A stretch of DNA of 64,000 nucleotides. It comes from JANNWF01 sp052390415. Lineage in GTDB: Bacteria > Pseudomonadota > Gammaproteobacteria > Xanthomonadales > Xanthomonadaceae. The position numbers and the translations under genes were made by a program. The notes beneath the pieces were generated by a model. It was not told the origin of the DNA and searched no databases. It saw only the letters and a program-made list of their open reading frames with translations. Positions within the stretch are counted from its first letter, which is position 1; each line of letters opens with the position of its first letter. The stretch lies in assembly GCA_052390415.1 (NCBI GenBank), contig JBQTGY010000032.1, positions 1 through 64,000 of the forward strand, given 5' to 3'. This document shows positions 1-8,975 of this stretch, in pieces.

Positions 1-406
1 ACGGCGGCGCCAGATCGCCGACCAGGGCGTCGCGCGGTGCACCGCGCACACCCTTGCCGAAACGATCCAGCAGTCGCGCCGTGGTCACCGTCGCCACCGA
101 GTCGGCGAGCGGGAACAGCGGCTTTACCACCGCTGCCAGCCCGTAACCGAACACCACCAGCGGCTTGCGCCGGCCGATCGCGTCGCTGAGATAGCCCGAG
201 AACACCTTGGTCACCAACACCAGCGCCTCGGCGGTGCCTTCGATCAGGCCGATCATCAAGGCACTGGCGCCGAGTCCGCCCGCCAGCAGGATCGGCAGCA
301 GGCTGTGCACCATCTCCGACCCGAGGTCGGTAAACAGACTCACCCAGCCCAGGGCCCAGATGGTGCCGGGAATGCGAGGCGGGATTGCTGGGCGGGCATC
401 GGTCAT
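1..406 (-). CDS. MFS transporter, N-terminal part (3' end off window)
   Basis: The reading frame runs from an ATG at 406 leftward off the window edge, giving about 135 residues. The start is preceded by a strong GGAGGTGA ribosome site. The visible part has a first membrane helix after the WALGWVSLFTDLGSEM segment, then a loop with the MFS motif A-like segment SDAIGRRKP, and further on DRFGKGVRGAPRDAL, a signature of a bacterial MFS subfamily of unknown substrate. It lies 118 bases downstream of czcA on the same strand, so it may be the last gene of the czc unit or an independent gene. The substrate cannot be told from this fragment. Confidence 0.85.
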   Translation of the reverse strand, partial: MTDARPAIPPRIPGTIWALGWVSLFTDLGSEMVHSLLPILLAGGLGASALMIGLIEGTAEALVLVTKVFSGYLSDAIGRRKPLVVFGYGLAAVVKPLFPLADSVATVTTARLLDRFGKGVRGAPRDALVGDLAPP

Positions 407-524
407 GGCTCACCTCCAGATACCTTCACTGTGCGGAGCGATCCGTCTGCCCGCTAGTCTTGTCGAATCCTTTCAGCCGGGCGGCAGCGAATGGCCCGCT
501 GCCGCCTGTGTCTCATGCAGTTCG

Positions 525-3500
525 CTACCCGTGCAGCATCGCTTCGGTCGTCTCGGCGTCGCGGTGAATCAGCCGGTACAAAGCGGGCAACACCAGCAAG
601 GTGAGCAAGGTCGAGGAGATGATGCCGCCGATCACGACCGTGGCCAGGGGGCGCTGCACCTCGGCACCGGCACCAATATTGAACGCCATCGGGATAAAGC
701 CCAGTGAGGCGACCAGAGCAGTCATCAGCACCGGGCGCAGGCGACCGAGCGCGCCGTCGCGAATGGCGTCCTCAAGACGGTCGCCTTCCAGGCGCAGTTT
801 ACGAATGAAGGCGATCATCACCACGCCGTTGAGCACCGCCACTCCCGACAGCGCGATGAAGCCGACGCCGGCGGAGATCGACAGCGGCAGATCGCGCAGC
901 CACAGGGCCAGTACCCCGCCGGTGAGCGCCAACGGCACGCCACTGAAGATCACCAGCGCGTCGCGTCCCGATCCAAAGGCCATGAACAGCAGGCCAAAGA
1001 TCAGCAGCAGGGTCACCGGCACCACTATCGACAGGCGCTGGCTGGCGGCGATCAACTGCTCGAAGGTGCCGCCGTAGTCGACCCAGTAGCCGGCCGGGAC
1101 CTCGACTTCGGCTGCTACACGCTGGCGCAGTTCAGCGACGAAGCCGCCAAGATCACGGCCGCGCACGTTGGCCGTCACCACCACCCGGCGCTTGCCGTTC
1201 TCGCGGTTGATCTGGTTCGGCCCTTCGGTGATCGCGATGTCGGCCAATTCGCGCAGTGGCACCACGCCCGGCCCGCCGCTTGCCCAAGTGGCGGGTTGCG
1301 AGATCTCGTCGGCATTGCGTCCATCGGTCGGCAGCGGGATCGGCAGATCGGCCAGACGCGCCGGATCGCTGCGCAACGCTTCCGGCAGCCGCACGACCAA
1401 CTCGAAGCGACGATCACCCTCGAAGTACTTGCCGGCGACCGAGCCGCCCACCCCAGTCGCCACCGCCTCCTGCACCGCGACGGGGTTGAGGCCATAGCGC
1501 ACCAGGGCCTCCGATTTGGGCGTGATGGTCAACAGCGGGAGTCCGGTGGCTTGCTCGAGCTTTACGTCGGCGGCGCCATCGACCGCTTTGGTGACGGCTT
1601 CGAGGCGTTTGCCGACCTCGACCAGGGTCTCCAGATCATCGCCGTACAACTTCACCGCCACGTCGGCGCGCACGCCCGAGATCAGCTCGTTCATGCGCAT
1701 TTGGATCGGCTGGGTGAACTCGTAGTTGTTGCCGGGAAGCTGCTTCACTGCGTCCTCGATTTCGGCGACCAGTTGCGCCTTGGGCTTGCGCGGATCGGGC
1801 CACTGCTCCCGCGGCTTCATCATCAGGAAGGTGTCGGCGACCGACGGCGGCATCGGGTCGGTGGCCACTTCGGCGGTGCCGAGTTTGCCGAACACCCGCT
1901 CGACCTCGGGGAACTGCTTGATGCGCTCTTCCAGCAGCGACTGCATCTCGACCGCCTGACTGAGACTGGTCCCCGGGATGCGCAATGCGTGCAGAGCGAT
2001 ATCGCCTTCATCGAGGCTAGGAATGAACTCCGAGCCCATGCGGCTGGCGAGCATCCCGCTGAGCACGACCAACACCGCAGCGGCCGTCAGCACCGCCCAG
2101 CGCAGTCGCAGCGCCCAGCCCAGTGCCGGCGCGTAGGCGCGCCTCGCCCATTGCAGGAGGCGGTTCTCCTTCTCCTGCACGCGACCGCCGAGGAAGACGG
2201 CGACCGCCGCCGGCACGAAGGTCAACGACAGCAGCATCGCGGCGGTCAGCGCCAGCATGACCGTGAAGGCCATCGGATGGAACATCTTGCCCTCGATGCC
2301 GGTGAGTGCGAACACCGGCAGGTAGACCGCGGTGATGATGGCTACGCCGAACAGGCTGGGTCGGATCACCTCGGCGGTCGCCTCGGCGGTGAGGTCGAAG
2401 CGCTCCTCGCGGTTGAGCAGGCGGCCGAGTTCATGTTGGCGTTCTCCGAAGCGGCGCAGGCAGTTCTCGATGATGATCACCGCGCCATCGACGATCAGGC
2501 CAAAGTCGAGTGCGCCAAGGCTCATCAGATTGCCGGAAACCCCACTGCGCACCATGCCGGTGATGGTCATCAACATGGCAATCGGGATCACCGCCGCAGT
2601 GATTAGCGCTGCGCGAATATTGCCGAGCAGCAGGAACAGGACCGCGATGACCAGCAGCGCGCCTTCGACCAGGTTCTTCTCGACGGTGGCGATGGTGCGG
2701 TCGACCAGGGCGGTGCGGTCGTAGACCGGATGCACGTCGACGCCGGGCGGCAGTGAATCGGCCACCTCTTCGAGTCGAGCGGCCGTCGCCTGCGCCACCG
2801 CGCGACTGTTCTCACCGATAAGCATGAACACCGTACCCAGCACGACTTCCTGACCATCCTGGGTTGCCGCGCCGGTGCGCAGTTCCGGCCCTTCGCCGAC
2901 GCCGGCGACATCGCGCACGCGGATCGGCACGCCTTCTCGTCGGTCCAGCACGATGTCGCCCAGCGCCGCGATCGAGGCGACCTGTCCCGGCACGCGCACC
3001 AGATACTGCTGGCCGTTGCGCTCGATGTAGCCGGCTCCGATGTTCTGGTTGTTGGCGGCGATCGCGGCCAGCACGTCCTGCAGCGAGAAGCCGTAGGCGA
3101 CGAGCTGGGCCGGATCCGGCGTGATGTGGATCTGCCGGGCGAAGCCGCCGATGGTGTTGACCTCGGTGACGCCACGCACGTTTCGCAGCTGCGGCCGTAC
3201 CACCCAGTCCTGCAGCGTGCGCAGATCGGTCGGCGTCCACGGCTGGCCGTCCTCGCGCAGCGCGCCCGGCGCAGCCTCCACCGTGTACATGAAGATCTCC
3301 CCCAGTCCGGTCGCGACCGGCCCGAGTTCGGGCTCCAGCCCATCGGGCAACTGCGAGCGTGCCTGCTGCAACCGTTCGGCCACCTGCTGGCGGGCGAAGT
3401 AGATGTCGGTGCCATCCTCGAACACCACTGTCACCTGCGACAGCCCGTAACGCGACAGCGAGCGGGTGTAGTCGAGCCGCGGCAAACCGGCCAGTGCGGT

Positions 3501-3731
3501 TTCGATCGGGAAGGTCACCCGCTGCTCGGATTCGAGCGGCGAGTAGCCGGGCGCCTCCGTGTTGATCTGCACCTGGACATTGGTGATGTCGGGCGTGGCA
3601 TCGATGGGCAGTTGCTGGAAGCTCCACACGCCAAGGGCCGACAGCCCCAGGGTCAGGATCAGCATCAGCCAACGATGGGCGATGGCGAAGCGGATCAGCC
3701 GCTCCAGCACCGGACGGGGCTCAGTGGTCAT
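525..3731 (-). CDS. czcA: CzcA-type heavy-metal RND efflux pump, inner-membrane subunit
   Basis: A 1068-residue proton-driven pump of the heavy-metal efflux RND family, which works as a trimer with CzcB and CzcC to move divalent cations across the envelope. The first helix near residues 15-35 and the periplasmic segment LPIDATPDITNVQVQ are typical. Transmembrane segment 4, around residue 407, carries DFGLIVDGAVIIIEN, the form found in Co/Zn/Cd exporters and different from the IGAMVDAA form in the second pump of this window. EFIPSLDEGD lies around residue 567. The start overlaps the end of czcB by 11 bases, so translation is probably coupled. Substrate (Co, Zn, Cd) is inferred from the TM4 motif only. 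Confidence 0.95.
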   Translation of the reverse strand: MTTEPRPVLERLIRFAIAHRWLMLILTLGLSALGVWSFQQLPIDATPDITNVQVQINTEAPGYSPLESEQRVTFPIETALAGLPRLDYTRSLSRYGLSQVTVVFEDGTDIYFARQQVAERLQQARSQLPDGLEPELGPVATGLGEIFMYTVEAAPGALREDGQPWTPTDLRTLQDWVVRPQLRNVRGVTEVNTIGGFARQIHITPDPAQLVAYGFSLQDVLAAIAANNQNIGAGYIERNGQQYLVRVPGQVASIAALGDIVLDRREGVPIRVRDVAGVGEGPELRTGAATQDGQEVVLGTVFMLIGENSRAVAQATAARLEEVADSLPPGVDVHPVYDRTALVDRTIATVEKNLVEGALLVIAVLFLLLGNIRAALITAAVIPIAMLMTITGMVRSGVSGNLMSLGALDFGLIVDGAVIIIENCLRRFGERQHELGRLLNREERFDLTAEATAEVIRPSLFGVAIITAVYLPVFALTGIEGKMFHPMAFTVMLALTAAMLLSLTFVPAAVAVFLGGRVQEKENRLLQWARRAYAPALGWALRLRWAVLTAAAVLVVLSGMLASRMGSEFIPSLDEGDIALHALRIPGTSLSQAVEMQSLLEERIKQFPEVERVFGKLGTAEVATDPMPPSVADTFLMMKPREQWPDPRKPKAQLVAEIEDAVKQLPGNNYEFTQPIQMRMNELISGVRADVAVKLYGDDLETLVEVGKRLEAVTKAVDGAADVKLEQATGLPLLTITPKSEALVRYGLNPVAVQEAVATGVGGSVAGKYFEGDRRFELVVRLPEALRSDPARLADLPIPLPTDGRNADEISQPATWASGGPGVVPLRELADIAITEGPNQINRENGKRRVVVTANVRGRDLGGFVAELRQRVAAEVEVPAGYWVDYGGTFEQLIAASQRLSIVVPVTLLLIFGLLFMAFGSGRDALVIFSGVPLALTGGVLALWLRDLPLSISAGVGFIALSGVAVLNGVVMIAFIRKLRLEGDRLEDAIRDGALGRLRPVLMTALVASLGFIPMAFNIGAGAEVQRPLATVVIGGIISSTLLTLLVLPALYRLIHRDAETTEAMLHG

Positions 3732-4965
3732 GCGAGGCCCCCGACTTTTCGATGTCGGCCTTCACCAGGTAACTCTGCTCGACGACGATCTCGTCGCCGA
3801 CCTTGAGCCCATCCAGCACTTCGACATGGACGCCGTCGCGGCGGCCCAGCTCCAGCGGACGGATCTCGTAGTCCTCGCCAATCCGCACGAACACCACATC
3901 CCAATCGCGGAAGCGCTGCAAGGCAGCCAGTGGCACCGCCAGCGGCACGGCGTGTTCTGCGACGGTGACCCGGGCGCGCACCGAGGCACCGGGGCGCCAT
4001 CGACCATCGGCGTTGTCGATCCTGGCGCGGCCGACCGTGCTCTGGCTCGCCGTCGCGGTGGCCGGGAGCACCCGATCCAGGGTGGTGCTGGCGCTCACGC
4101 CATCGCTGAGCCGGGTGACCTCGATCGGGAGGCCGGCGACGATGTGCTGAGCGTCCCCACCGAACAGGTGCACGTCGACCCACAGCGCCGAGAGGTCGGC
4201 GATCTCGAACAGCGGCGCTTCGCCGGCGACTTCGCCGACCGTGGCCGACCGTGCAAGCACCACACCGTCGATGGGCGACGTGATGGTGTAAGGCGCGAGA
4301 CTGACGTTGCTCTCGACTGTGGCCAAGGCCTGACCTTGGCGCACGGCATCGCCGACGCCGACGGTGATGCTGCGGATGGGTCCAGGAAAGCGCGCGGCGA
4401 GTCGGGCATGACGCCCCTCGATCGGCGTCAGCAGTCCCTGCAGTTCGTGCTCGTCGCGAATGACGCCCGGACCGGCGGCGGCGACGCGAATGCCGGCCTG
4501 GGTCGCGATGTCCGCCGCGATCCGCGTGCGGCCCTCATAGCTCTCGTAGGTCCAGCGTGCGGACTGGCCTTCGACCTGGGCCCGCACCTCCACATCGAAG
4601 GAGTGCGGTTCGTAGACCACGCCGCTGCCCACCAGATAGTCCCCGCGCGCGGTGAATCGATGGGTGTCGGTGACGCCGCCGAGGCGCGTCAGCACCACTT
4701 CCACGCTGCCGGCGTCGGGTGGCAAGGGTTTGCCATCGAGATACAGCCAGGCGCGGTACTCGGGCGGCACCCCGTCCTCAAAGATGGCAAGCTCGACGGT
4801 GAGACCGCCCTCGCGCAACAGACGCCCGTTGTGGGCCCCTTTTTCGGCTTCGGTTTCTGCATGGTCGTCGTGACCGTGGCCGTGTTCTTCGGTGGCCTCT
4901 CGCGCGCCGCAGGCGGCCAGCGCGAAGACGAGACCGAGAATCAGGAAAGGCTTGCTCAAGTTCAT
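3721..4965 (-). CDS. czcB: CzcB-type periplasmic adaptor, lipoprotein
   Basis: A 414-residue membrane-fusion protein linking CzcA to the outer-membrane channel. The chosen ATG at 4965 gives a lipoprotein signal ending LAAC (Cys19); a longer frame upstream has no signal and overlaps czcC completely. A His-rich stretch HGHGHDDH follows at about residues 28-36, a likely metal-binding tag. The centre has the split lipoyl/barrel-sandwich halves (GRHARLAARFPGPI and SPIDGVVLARSATVGEV), then beta-barrel and membrane-proximal domains. It ends in SGASHDH. The start overlaps the czcC stop by 4 bases, and its stop overlaps czcA. Confidence 0.93.
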   Translation of the reverse strand: MNLSKPFLILGLVFALAACGAREATEEHGHGHDDHAETEAEKGAHNGRLLREGGLTVELAIFEDGVPPEYRAWLYLDGKPLPPDAGSVEVVLTRLGGVTDTHRFTARGDYLVGSGVVYEPHSFDVEVRAQVEGQSARWTYESYEGRTRIAADIATQAGIRVAAAGPGVIRDEHELQGLLTPIEGRHARLAARFPGPIRSITVGVGDAVRQGQALATVESNVSLAPYTITSPIDGVVLARSATVGEVAGEAPLFEIADLSALWVDVHLFGGDAQHIVAGLPIEVTRLSDGVSASTTLDRVLPATATASQSTVGRARIDNADGRWRPGASVRARVTVAEHAVPLAVPLAALQRFRDWDVVFVRIGEDYEIRPLELGRRDGVHVEVLDGLKVGDEIVVEQSYLVKADIEKSGASHDH

Positions 4966-6239
4966 GGGGTGACTCCGTTGTCGGAGCCTGCGGCGACCGT
5001 GAAGGTCTGGCCGGTCAGGCGTTGCAGTTCGATCAGGGCGCGATGGGCGGTCAGGGCGGCATCGAGGCGTTCGCGACGCGCCTCGATCATGTCGCCCTGT
5101 AGCTGGGTCCATTCGAGGTGGCTGCTGGCACCGGCCCGGTAGCTGCGCTCGGCGGCTTCCGCAGCGCGTTGCAGGGCGGGCAGCACGTCGGTCTCGATGC
5201 GACGGGCTTGACCGATGGCGAGATCGAGCTGACCCCAGGCTTCGGCCAGCGTTGCCTGCAGGGCACGCCGTTGGCCCTCGCGCTCGAACGCGATGGCCGA
5301 TATTTCGGCCTCGGCGGCGTGGATGCCGGGTTGGGCACGGTTCGCGCTGCCGAAGGGAATCGACACGCTGCCGACCAGCCCCCAATCCGAGCCGACCTGC
5401 AGGCGGCGCACGCCCACCTGCCAATCGATATCGGCCACCCGGGCGGTGCGCGCGAGTTGCAGCCGGGCCTCTCGCAGCCGGGCTTGGTGGGCGAACTGTT
5501 GCAGCTCCGGCGTGTCGGCCAGCAGGCGAACCAGCACCTCGTAGTCGGGCAGCGACGGCAGCGCGCCGAGGTTGATCGGTGCGAGTTCGAAGTCGGTGGT
5601 GGTGCCGCCCCACAACACCGCGAGGCGTCGCCGGGCATGGGTGGCAGCGCTGAGGTTGCGCGCCAGTTCGGCGGCCACGCGCAAGCGCCCAGCCTCGGCC
5701 GCCAGCGGGGCCGACGACTGCTCGATACCCGCCTTGCGCCGCTCGGCGGCGGCTGCCACCAACTGTTCACGCTGGGCCAGGTCATCCCGCGTCACCGCTG
5801 CCAGCGCCGTGGCGGCCGTGGCATCCAGATAGCGCCGAGCGACCTCGGCCAGCAGATCGAGCCGCTTGGCTTCGCGCAGCAGCTCAACGCCTTGCAGACG
5901 CTCGCTTGCGACGGCAAATCGGGCATCCCGCTTGTCGCCGCGTTCGATGACCGAGGCGAGCGACAGGGTGAGTTCGGCACTCTGAAAATTCGATTCGCCG
6001 CCGGTGCCCAGCAGATTTTCGGCGTCGACCGCCATGCGCAGAGGCGCTGCCTGGCGGGCCAGGTCGGCCTCGGCGCGCCGCGCGACTTCGGTGAAGCGAT
6101 AGGCCTCAAGATCAGGATGGGTCTCGATCACGCGACGAAAGGCGTCATCGAGGGAAACGGGTTCAGCAGCGCCAGCAGGTGCGGATGCGCACACGCACAG
6201 CACCGCTGCGGCCAAGGCCGCGCGGATGGGGCAAATCAT
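4962..6239 (-). CDS. czcC: CzcC-type outer-membrane channel (TolC family)
   Basis: A 425-residue outer-membrane efflux protein with an N-terminal signal peptide (AALAAAVLCVCASAPAGA) and the alternating long helices of the OEP family, including two structural repeats with Ala/Arg/Glu-rich coiled-coil segments. It provides the exit duct for the CzcCBA complex. A GGAG site lies before the ATG at 6239. It is the first pump gene of the unit; the small secreted protein at 6299-6673 lies 59 bases upstream on the same strand and is probably co-transcribed. Confidence 0.92.
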   Translation of the reverse strand: MICPIRAALAAAVLCVCASAPAGAAEPVSLDDAFRRVIETHPDLEAYRFTEVARRAEADLARQAAPLRMAVDAENLLGTGGESNFQSAELTLSLASVIERGDKRDARFAVASERLQGVELLREAKRLDLLAEVARRYLDATAATALAAVTRDDLAQREQLVAAAAERRKAGIEQSSAPLAAEAGRLRVAAELARNLSAATHARRRLAVLWGGTTTDFELAPINLGALPSLPDYEVLVRLLADTPELQQFAHQARLREARLQLARTARVADIDWQVGVRRLQVGSDWGLVGSVSIPFGSANRAQPGIHAAEAEISAIAFEREGQRRALQATLAEAWGQLDLAIGQARRIETDVLPALQRAAEAAERSYRAGASSHLEWTQLQGDMIEARRERLDAALTAHRALIELQRLTGQTFTVAAGSDNGVTP

Positions 6240-6298
6240 GGAAACTCCGATGGGAAGGGGCGAGAGGATGGGCGGGCAAGGCAGCCCGCCGGCAGGTC

Positions 6299-6673
6299 TC
6301 AGGCTGTGATCGGAGGTCGCAGCATCCGCGACGGCAACACGCTCTCGAAACGACGTTCTGCCGAGAGCGGCATCAGGGTGGCCGGGCGAATCGGCACAGT
6401 CAGCGCCACCGAGCTTGGCAAGGCGCTGACATGCGCGCAGCAGACCGTCGCGTGCATGAGGCCGTGCAAGAGCCCAGTGTCACCCGGAGCCTCGGGCGCG
6501 GTCGGGATTTCCGCGTGGTCCGCATGCACTGTGTGGCCCGCCAGGTCCCCATGCGTCGTTGCATGCAACTCACCCAGCATCGACAACACCGGTTGCCAAA
6601 CGAAGGTCAGCGCCAGCAGCGTGGCCCAGAGCCAAGTTCGTTTCGCGCAGCGGTGGCGGAGTCGGGACAACAT
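6299..6673 (-). CDS. Small secreted His/Cys protein heading the czc operon (CzcI/CopL-like)
   Basis: A 124-residue protein with a charged N-terminus and one hydrophobic segment (TWLWATLLALTFVWQPVLS), read as a signal peptide. The mature part is His-rich (HATTHGD, HTVHADHAE) and carries HATVCCAH near residue 85. It ends RMLRPPITA, a Pro-ending tail like those of CopL proteins. It is the first gene before czcCBA. There is no Shine-Dalgarno sequence before the ATG at 6673, but TAACCT at 6681-6686 lies 7 bases upstream as a possible -10, so the mRNA may be leaderless. A metal-sensing or chaperone role is inferred from composition and place; no specific family could be confirmed. Confidence 0.7.
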   Translation of the reverse strand: MLSRLRHRCAKRTWLWATLLALTFVWQPVLSMLGELHATTHGDLAGHTVHADHAEIPTAPEAPGDTGLLHGLMHATVCCAHVSALPSSVALTVPIRPATLMPLSAERRFESVLPSRMLRPPITA

Positions 6674-6759
6674 TTTCGGAAGGTTAGCACGCAGGTAGCC
6701 AGGTGCCGCGATTCGGTCGAGTTGAAACTTTTCCCGCTCCAGCGCAGTCTGTTGAGGCC
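6674..6759. promoter_or_regulatory. Divergent promoter region between czc and cop operons
   Basis: An 86-base gap separates two divergent small secreted-protein genes. On the minus strand TAACCT (6681-6686) is a candidate -10 placed 7 bases before the ATG at 6673. On the plus strand TTGAAA (6722-6727) and CAGTCT (6745-6750), 17 bases apart, form a weak candidate promoter for the copL-like gene, which also has a TTGAGG ribosome site. No clear CopR/CusR-type repeat was recognised by eye. Confidence 0.45.
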
Positions 6760-7167
6760 ATGTCCCGCCCACTGCTCCATATCGTCCTCGCATTGACGCT
6801 GATCCTGAACGGGATCTCGGCGCCGTGGGCGATGGCGCGCATGGATCATGGTGATCACGGCGCCAGCGGCTCTCACGTGGCTCACGAAGCTGCAGAACCG
6901 TCGTCAGCGCCCGAATCGATGGCGCACCATGGTCATCACGACCATACGGGCGCAGCCGGCGACCAGGGTTCGATACCGGACCCCTTGGACGATGGCAATT
7001 GCTGCGACGGAACGTCCTGCCAGTGCGGCTGCGTGTTTCCTCCCGTGCTGGCGTTGCGCATGTTGGGCGTGACCGCGGCGCCTATCGGTGTGCCGGTCTT
7101 TGTTGCGGCCGAATCGCACCTCGTCCGCTACCACACCTCTCCACCACTCAGACCCCCGGCGGCCTGA
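6760..7167 (+). CDS. copL: CopL-family metal-binding leader protein
   Basis: A 135-residue secreted protein starting at an ATG with a GAGG site; in-frame codons further upstream lack a ribosome site and signal peptide. The signal segment is LLHIVLALTLILNGISAPWA. The mature part has RMDHGDHG, HHGHHDHTG and the Cys cluster NCCDGTSCQCGCVFPP, then a short tail ending LRPPAA. This layout matches CopL of xanthomonads, a small Cys/His-rich protein needed for copper-responsive expression of the downstream copAB genes. It heads a cluster of eight genes on the same strand, most with copper links. The regulatory role is from the family; direct copper binding is inferred from the Cys/His content. Confidence 0.8.
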   Translation: MSRPLLHIVLALTLILNGISAPWAMARMDHGDHGASGSHVAHEAAEPSSAPESMAHHGHHDHTGAAGDQGSIPDPLDDGNCCDGTSCQCGCVFPPVLALRMLGVTAAPIGVPVFVAAESHLVRYHTSPPLRPPAA

Positions 7168-7268
7168 CGGCCTGACGATCGCCCGTACGGGCGCCGATCG
7201 GCGTCCGTACGCCCGTTGTCGCGGCCGCTGCGCGCACCCTGCCGGCGGCCGTCCGAGAGGATGAGTTC

Positions 7269-8975
7269 ATGCCATTGCCCTTACGTTCCGTCGCGGTTGC
7301 CGCGGCGGTGCTCGCGTTGGCGGGTTGTGCCAGCCTGCCCAGTGAGCGCGGGTACGCCGAAACCCGCGCGCTCATCGACGCACAGCGTCCACTGCCGGCC
7401 GACTGGTCGCCGCTCGATCGCGTCGCGACGCCCGATTTCCCCGCCACCCCCATGGGCGTCGACGACGCCGTGCGGCGGGCTTTCTTCCATAACCCACGCA
7501 TTCGCGAGGCCTACGCGCGCCTGGGCATCGGCCGCGCCGAGCTCGAGGAGGCGCGCCGCCTCGCCAATCCGACCTTCGGCTTCGCCCGGCTCTCGCAGCA
7601 AGGTGGCGATGGAACCCAGATCACCCGAAGCCTCTCCCTTGGCCTGACCGACCTTCTGCTGCTGTCCGCGCGCAAGCGCCTGGCCGAGGGCGAGCTTGAT
7701 CGGCTGCAGAAGGCCGTTGCCGGCGAGCTGCTGGCGCTGGCCACCGAGGTCGAGGTCGCTTGGTACGAGGCAGTCGGTGCGGCACAGATCGCCGCCATGC
7801 GCGACCTGGTCGCCCAGGCGGCCGAGCGCTCAGCCGAACTCGCCCAGCGCTTCTTCGACGCCGGCAACATCAACCGGCTGCAGCTTGAGCAGGAGCACGC
7901 CGCGGCCACGCAGGCCCGTATCGAGGCGCTGGCGAGCGGCGCGGAGGCGCTTCGGTCGCGCAGCGCCCTCGGCGGATTGATCGGATTGCCGAGCGATGCG
8001 GACTGGCGTCTCCAAACACAGCTGCCAGCGCCGCTGGCGGTTGCGTTTTCGGCCGACACCCTGATTCCGTTGGCGCTGGAGGCACGGCTGGATCTCGCCG
8101 CCGCACAGCAGTCCGTGGCACTGCGCGAGGATGCGCTCGGCGTGACCCGACGTTGGCGCTGGTTCGGCACCATTGAGGTCGGCTACGAGCGCGAGCGGGA
8201 GTTCGATGGGGGCATCACGCGCGGCCCGTCCGTGGCCCTGGGTCTGCCACTGTTCAACCAAGGTCAAGGGGCGATTGCGCGCGCGCAGGCCGAGCTCCTG
8301 CAGGCGCGCGCCGACCTGGATGCGCAGGTGCTCGCCGTGCACAACGCCGCGCATCTGGGCATCGAGAAGCTGAAAGTGTCAGCGACCATCGCCGAGCGCT
8401 ACCGGACCGAACTGGTGCCGCGACGGGAAGCCATCGTGGCGCGTACCCAGGAACGGGTGAACTTCATGCTGGTGGGCGTCTTCGAACTACTCCTCGCCAA
8501 GCAGCAGGAGTACGACGCCTACCAGGCCTATCTGGAAGCGGTGCGCGACTACTGGACTGCTCGTGCGGAACTGCGCAGCGCGGTGGGTGGACGCTTGCCC
8601 GATGACGATCAGCCACTGCCGCCCACGGTCGGCGTGGAGGCGATCCTGCCGGCAGCATCCGCCTCCCCCATGGATCACGGCGCGCACGGCATGCCCTCGG
8701 AGTCCGAAGCGGATCCGCACGCCGGGCATCGCATGCCCGAGGCGCCGTCCGCGCGCGATGTCGACCCGCATGCGGAACATGACATGCCGAAGCCGAAATC
8801 CGCCCAAGAGAGCGATCCGCATGCTGGGCATGGATCGAACGCAGCGGAACCCGTCGATCCGCACGCCGGACATCGCAAGACAGGCCCCGAACGCGATCCT
8901 CCCGCCAAGGACGATACCGACGACAGCGCTGACGCGCATTCCGATCACGATCACGACCACGGAGACCGGCCATGA
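7269..8975 (+). CDS. TolC-family outer-membrane lipoprotein with His-rich C-terminal tail
   Basis: A 568-residue protein with a GAGAGG site and a lipobox LALAGC (Cys20). Residues of about 60-460 form an outer-membrane efflux (OEP) domain with long coiled-coil stretches. The last 100 or so residues are an unstructured tail full of His, with MDHGAHGM, four DPHAGH/DPHAEH repeats, and a final HSDHDHDHGD. It occupies the position after copL where copB or copA is found in xanthomonads, but no RND pump or adaptor follows. It may be an orphan exit channel, or use the pump subunits of the neighbouring czc or cus operons. The tail probably binds Cu or other metal in the periplasm (inference). Confidence 0.85.
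   Translation: MPLPLRSVAVAAAVLALAGCASLPSERGYAETRALIDAQRPLPADWSPLDRVATPDFPATPMGVDDAVRRAFFHNPRIREAYARLGIGRAELEEARRLANPTFGFARLSQQGGDGTQITRSLSLGLTDLLLLSARKRLAEGELDRLQKAVAGELLALATEVEVAWYEAVGAAQIAAMRDLVAQAAERSAELAQRFFDAGNINRLQLEQEHAAATQARIEALASGAEALRSRSALGGLIGLPSDADWRLQTQLPAPLAVAFSADTLIPLALEARLDLAAAQQSVALREDALGVTRRWRWFGTIEVGYEREREFDGGITRGPSVALGLPLFNQGQGAIARAQAELLQARADLDAQVLAVHNAAHLGIEKLKVSATIAERYRTELVPRREAIVARTQERVNFMLVGVFELLLAKQQEYDAYQAYLEAVRDYWTARAELRSAVGGRLPDDDQPLPPTVGVEAILPAASASPMDHGAHGMPSESEADPHAGHRMPEAPSARDVDPHAEHDMPKPKSAQESDPHAGHGSNAAEPVDPHAGHRKTGPERDPPAKDDTDDSADAHSDHDHDHGDRP

Noticed and set aside
1296..2606. A 436-residue plus-strand frame opposite czcA
   Set aside because: It is the antisense of a well-supported pump gene, has a composition rich in His, Arg and Gly as expected for a shadow frame, and no ribosome site.
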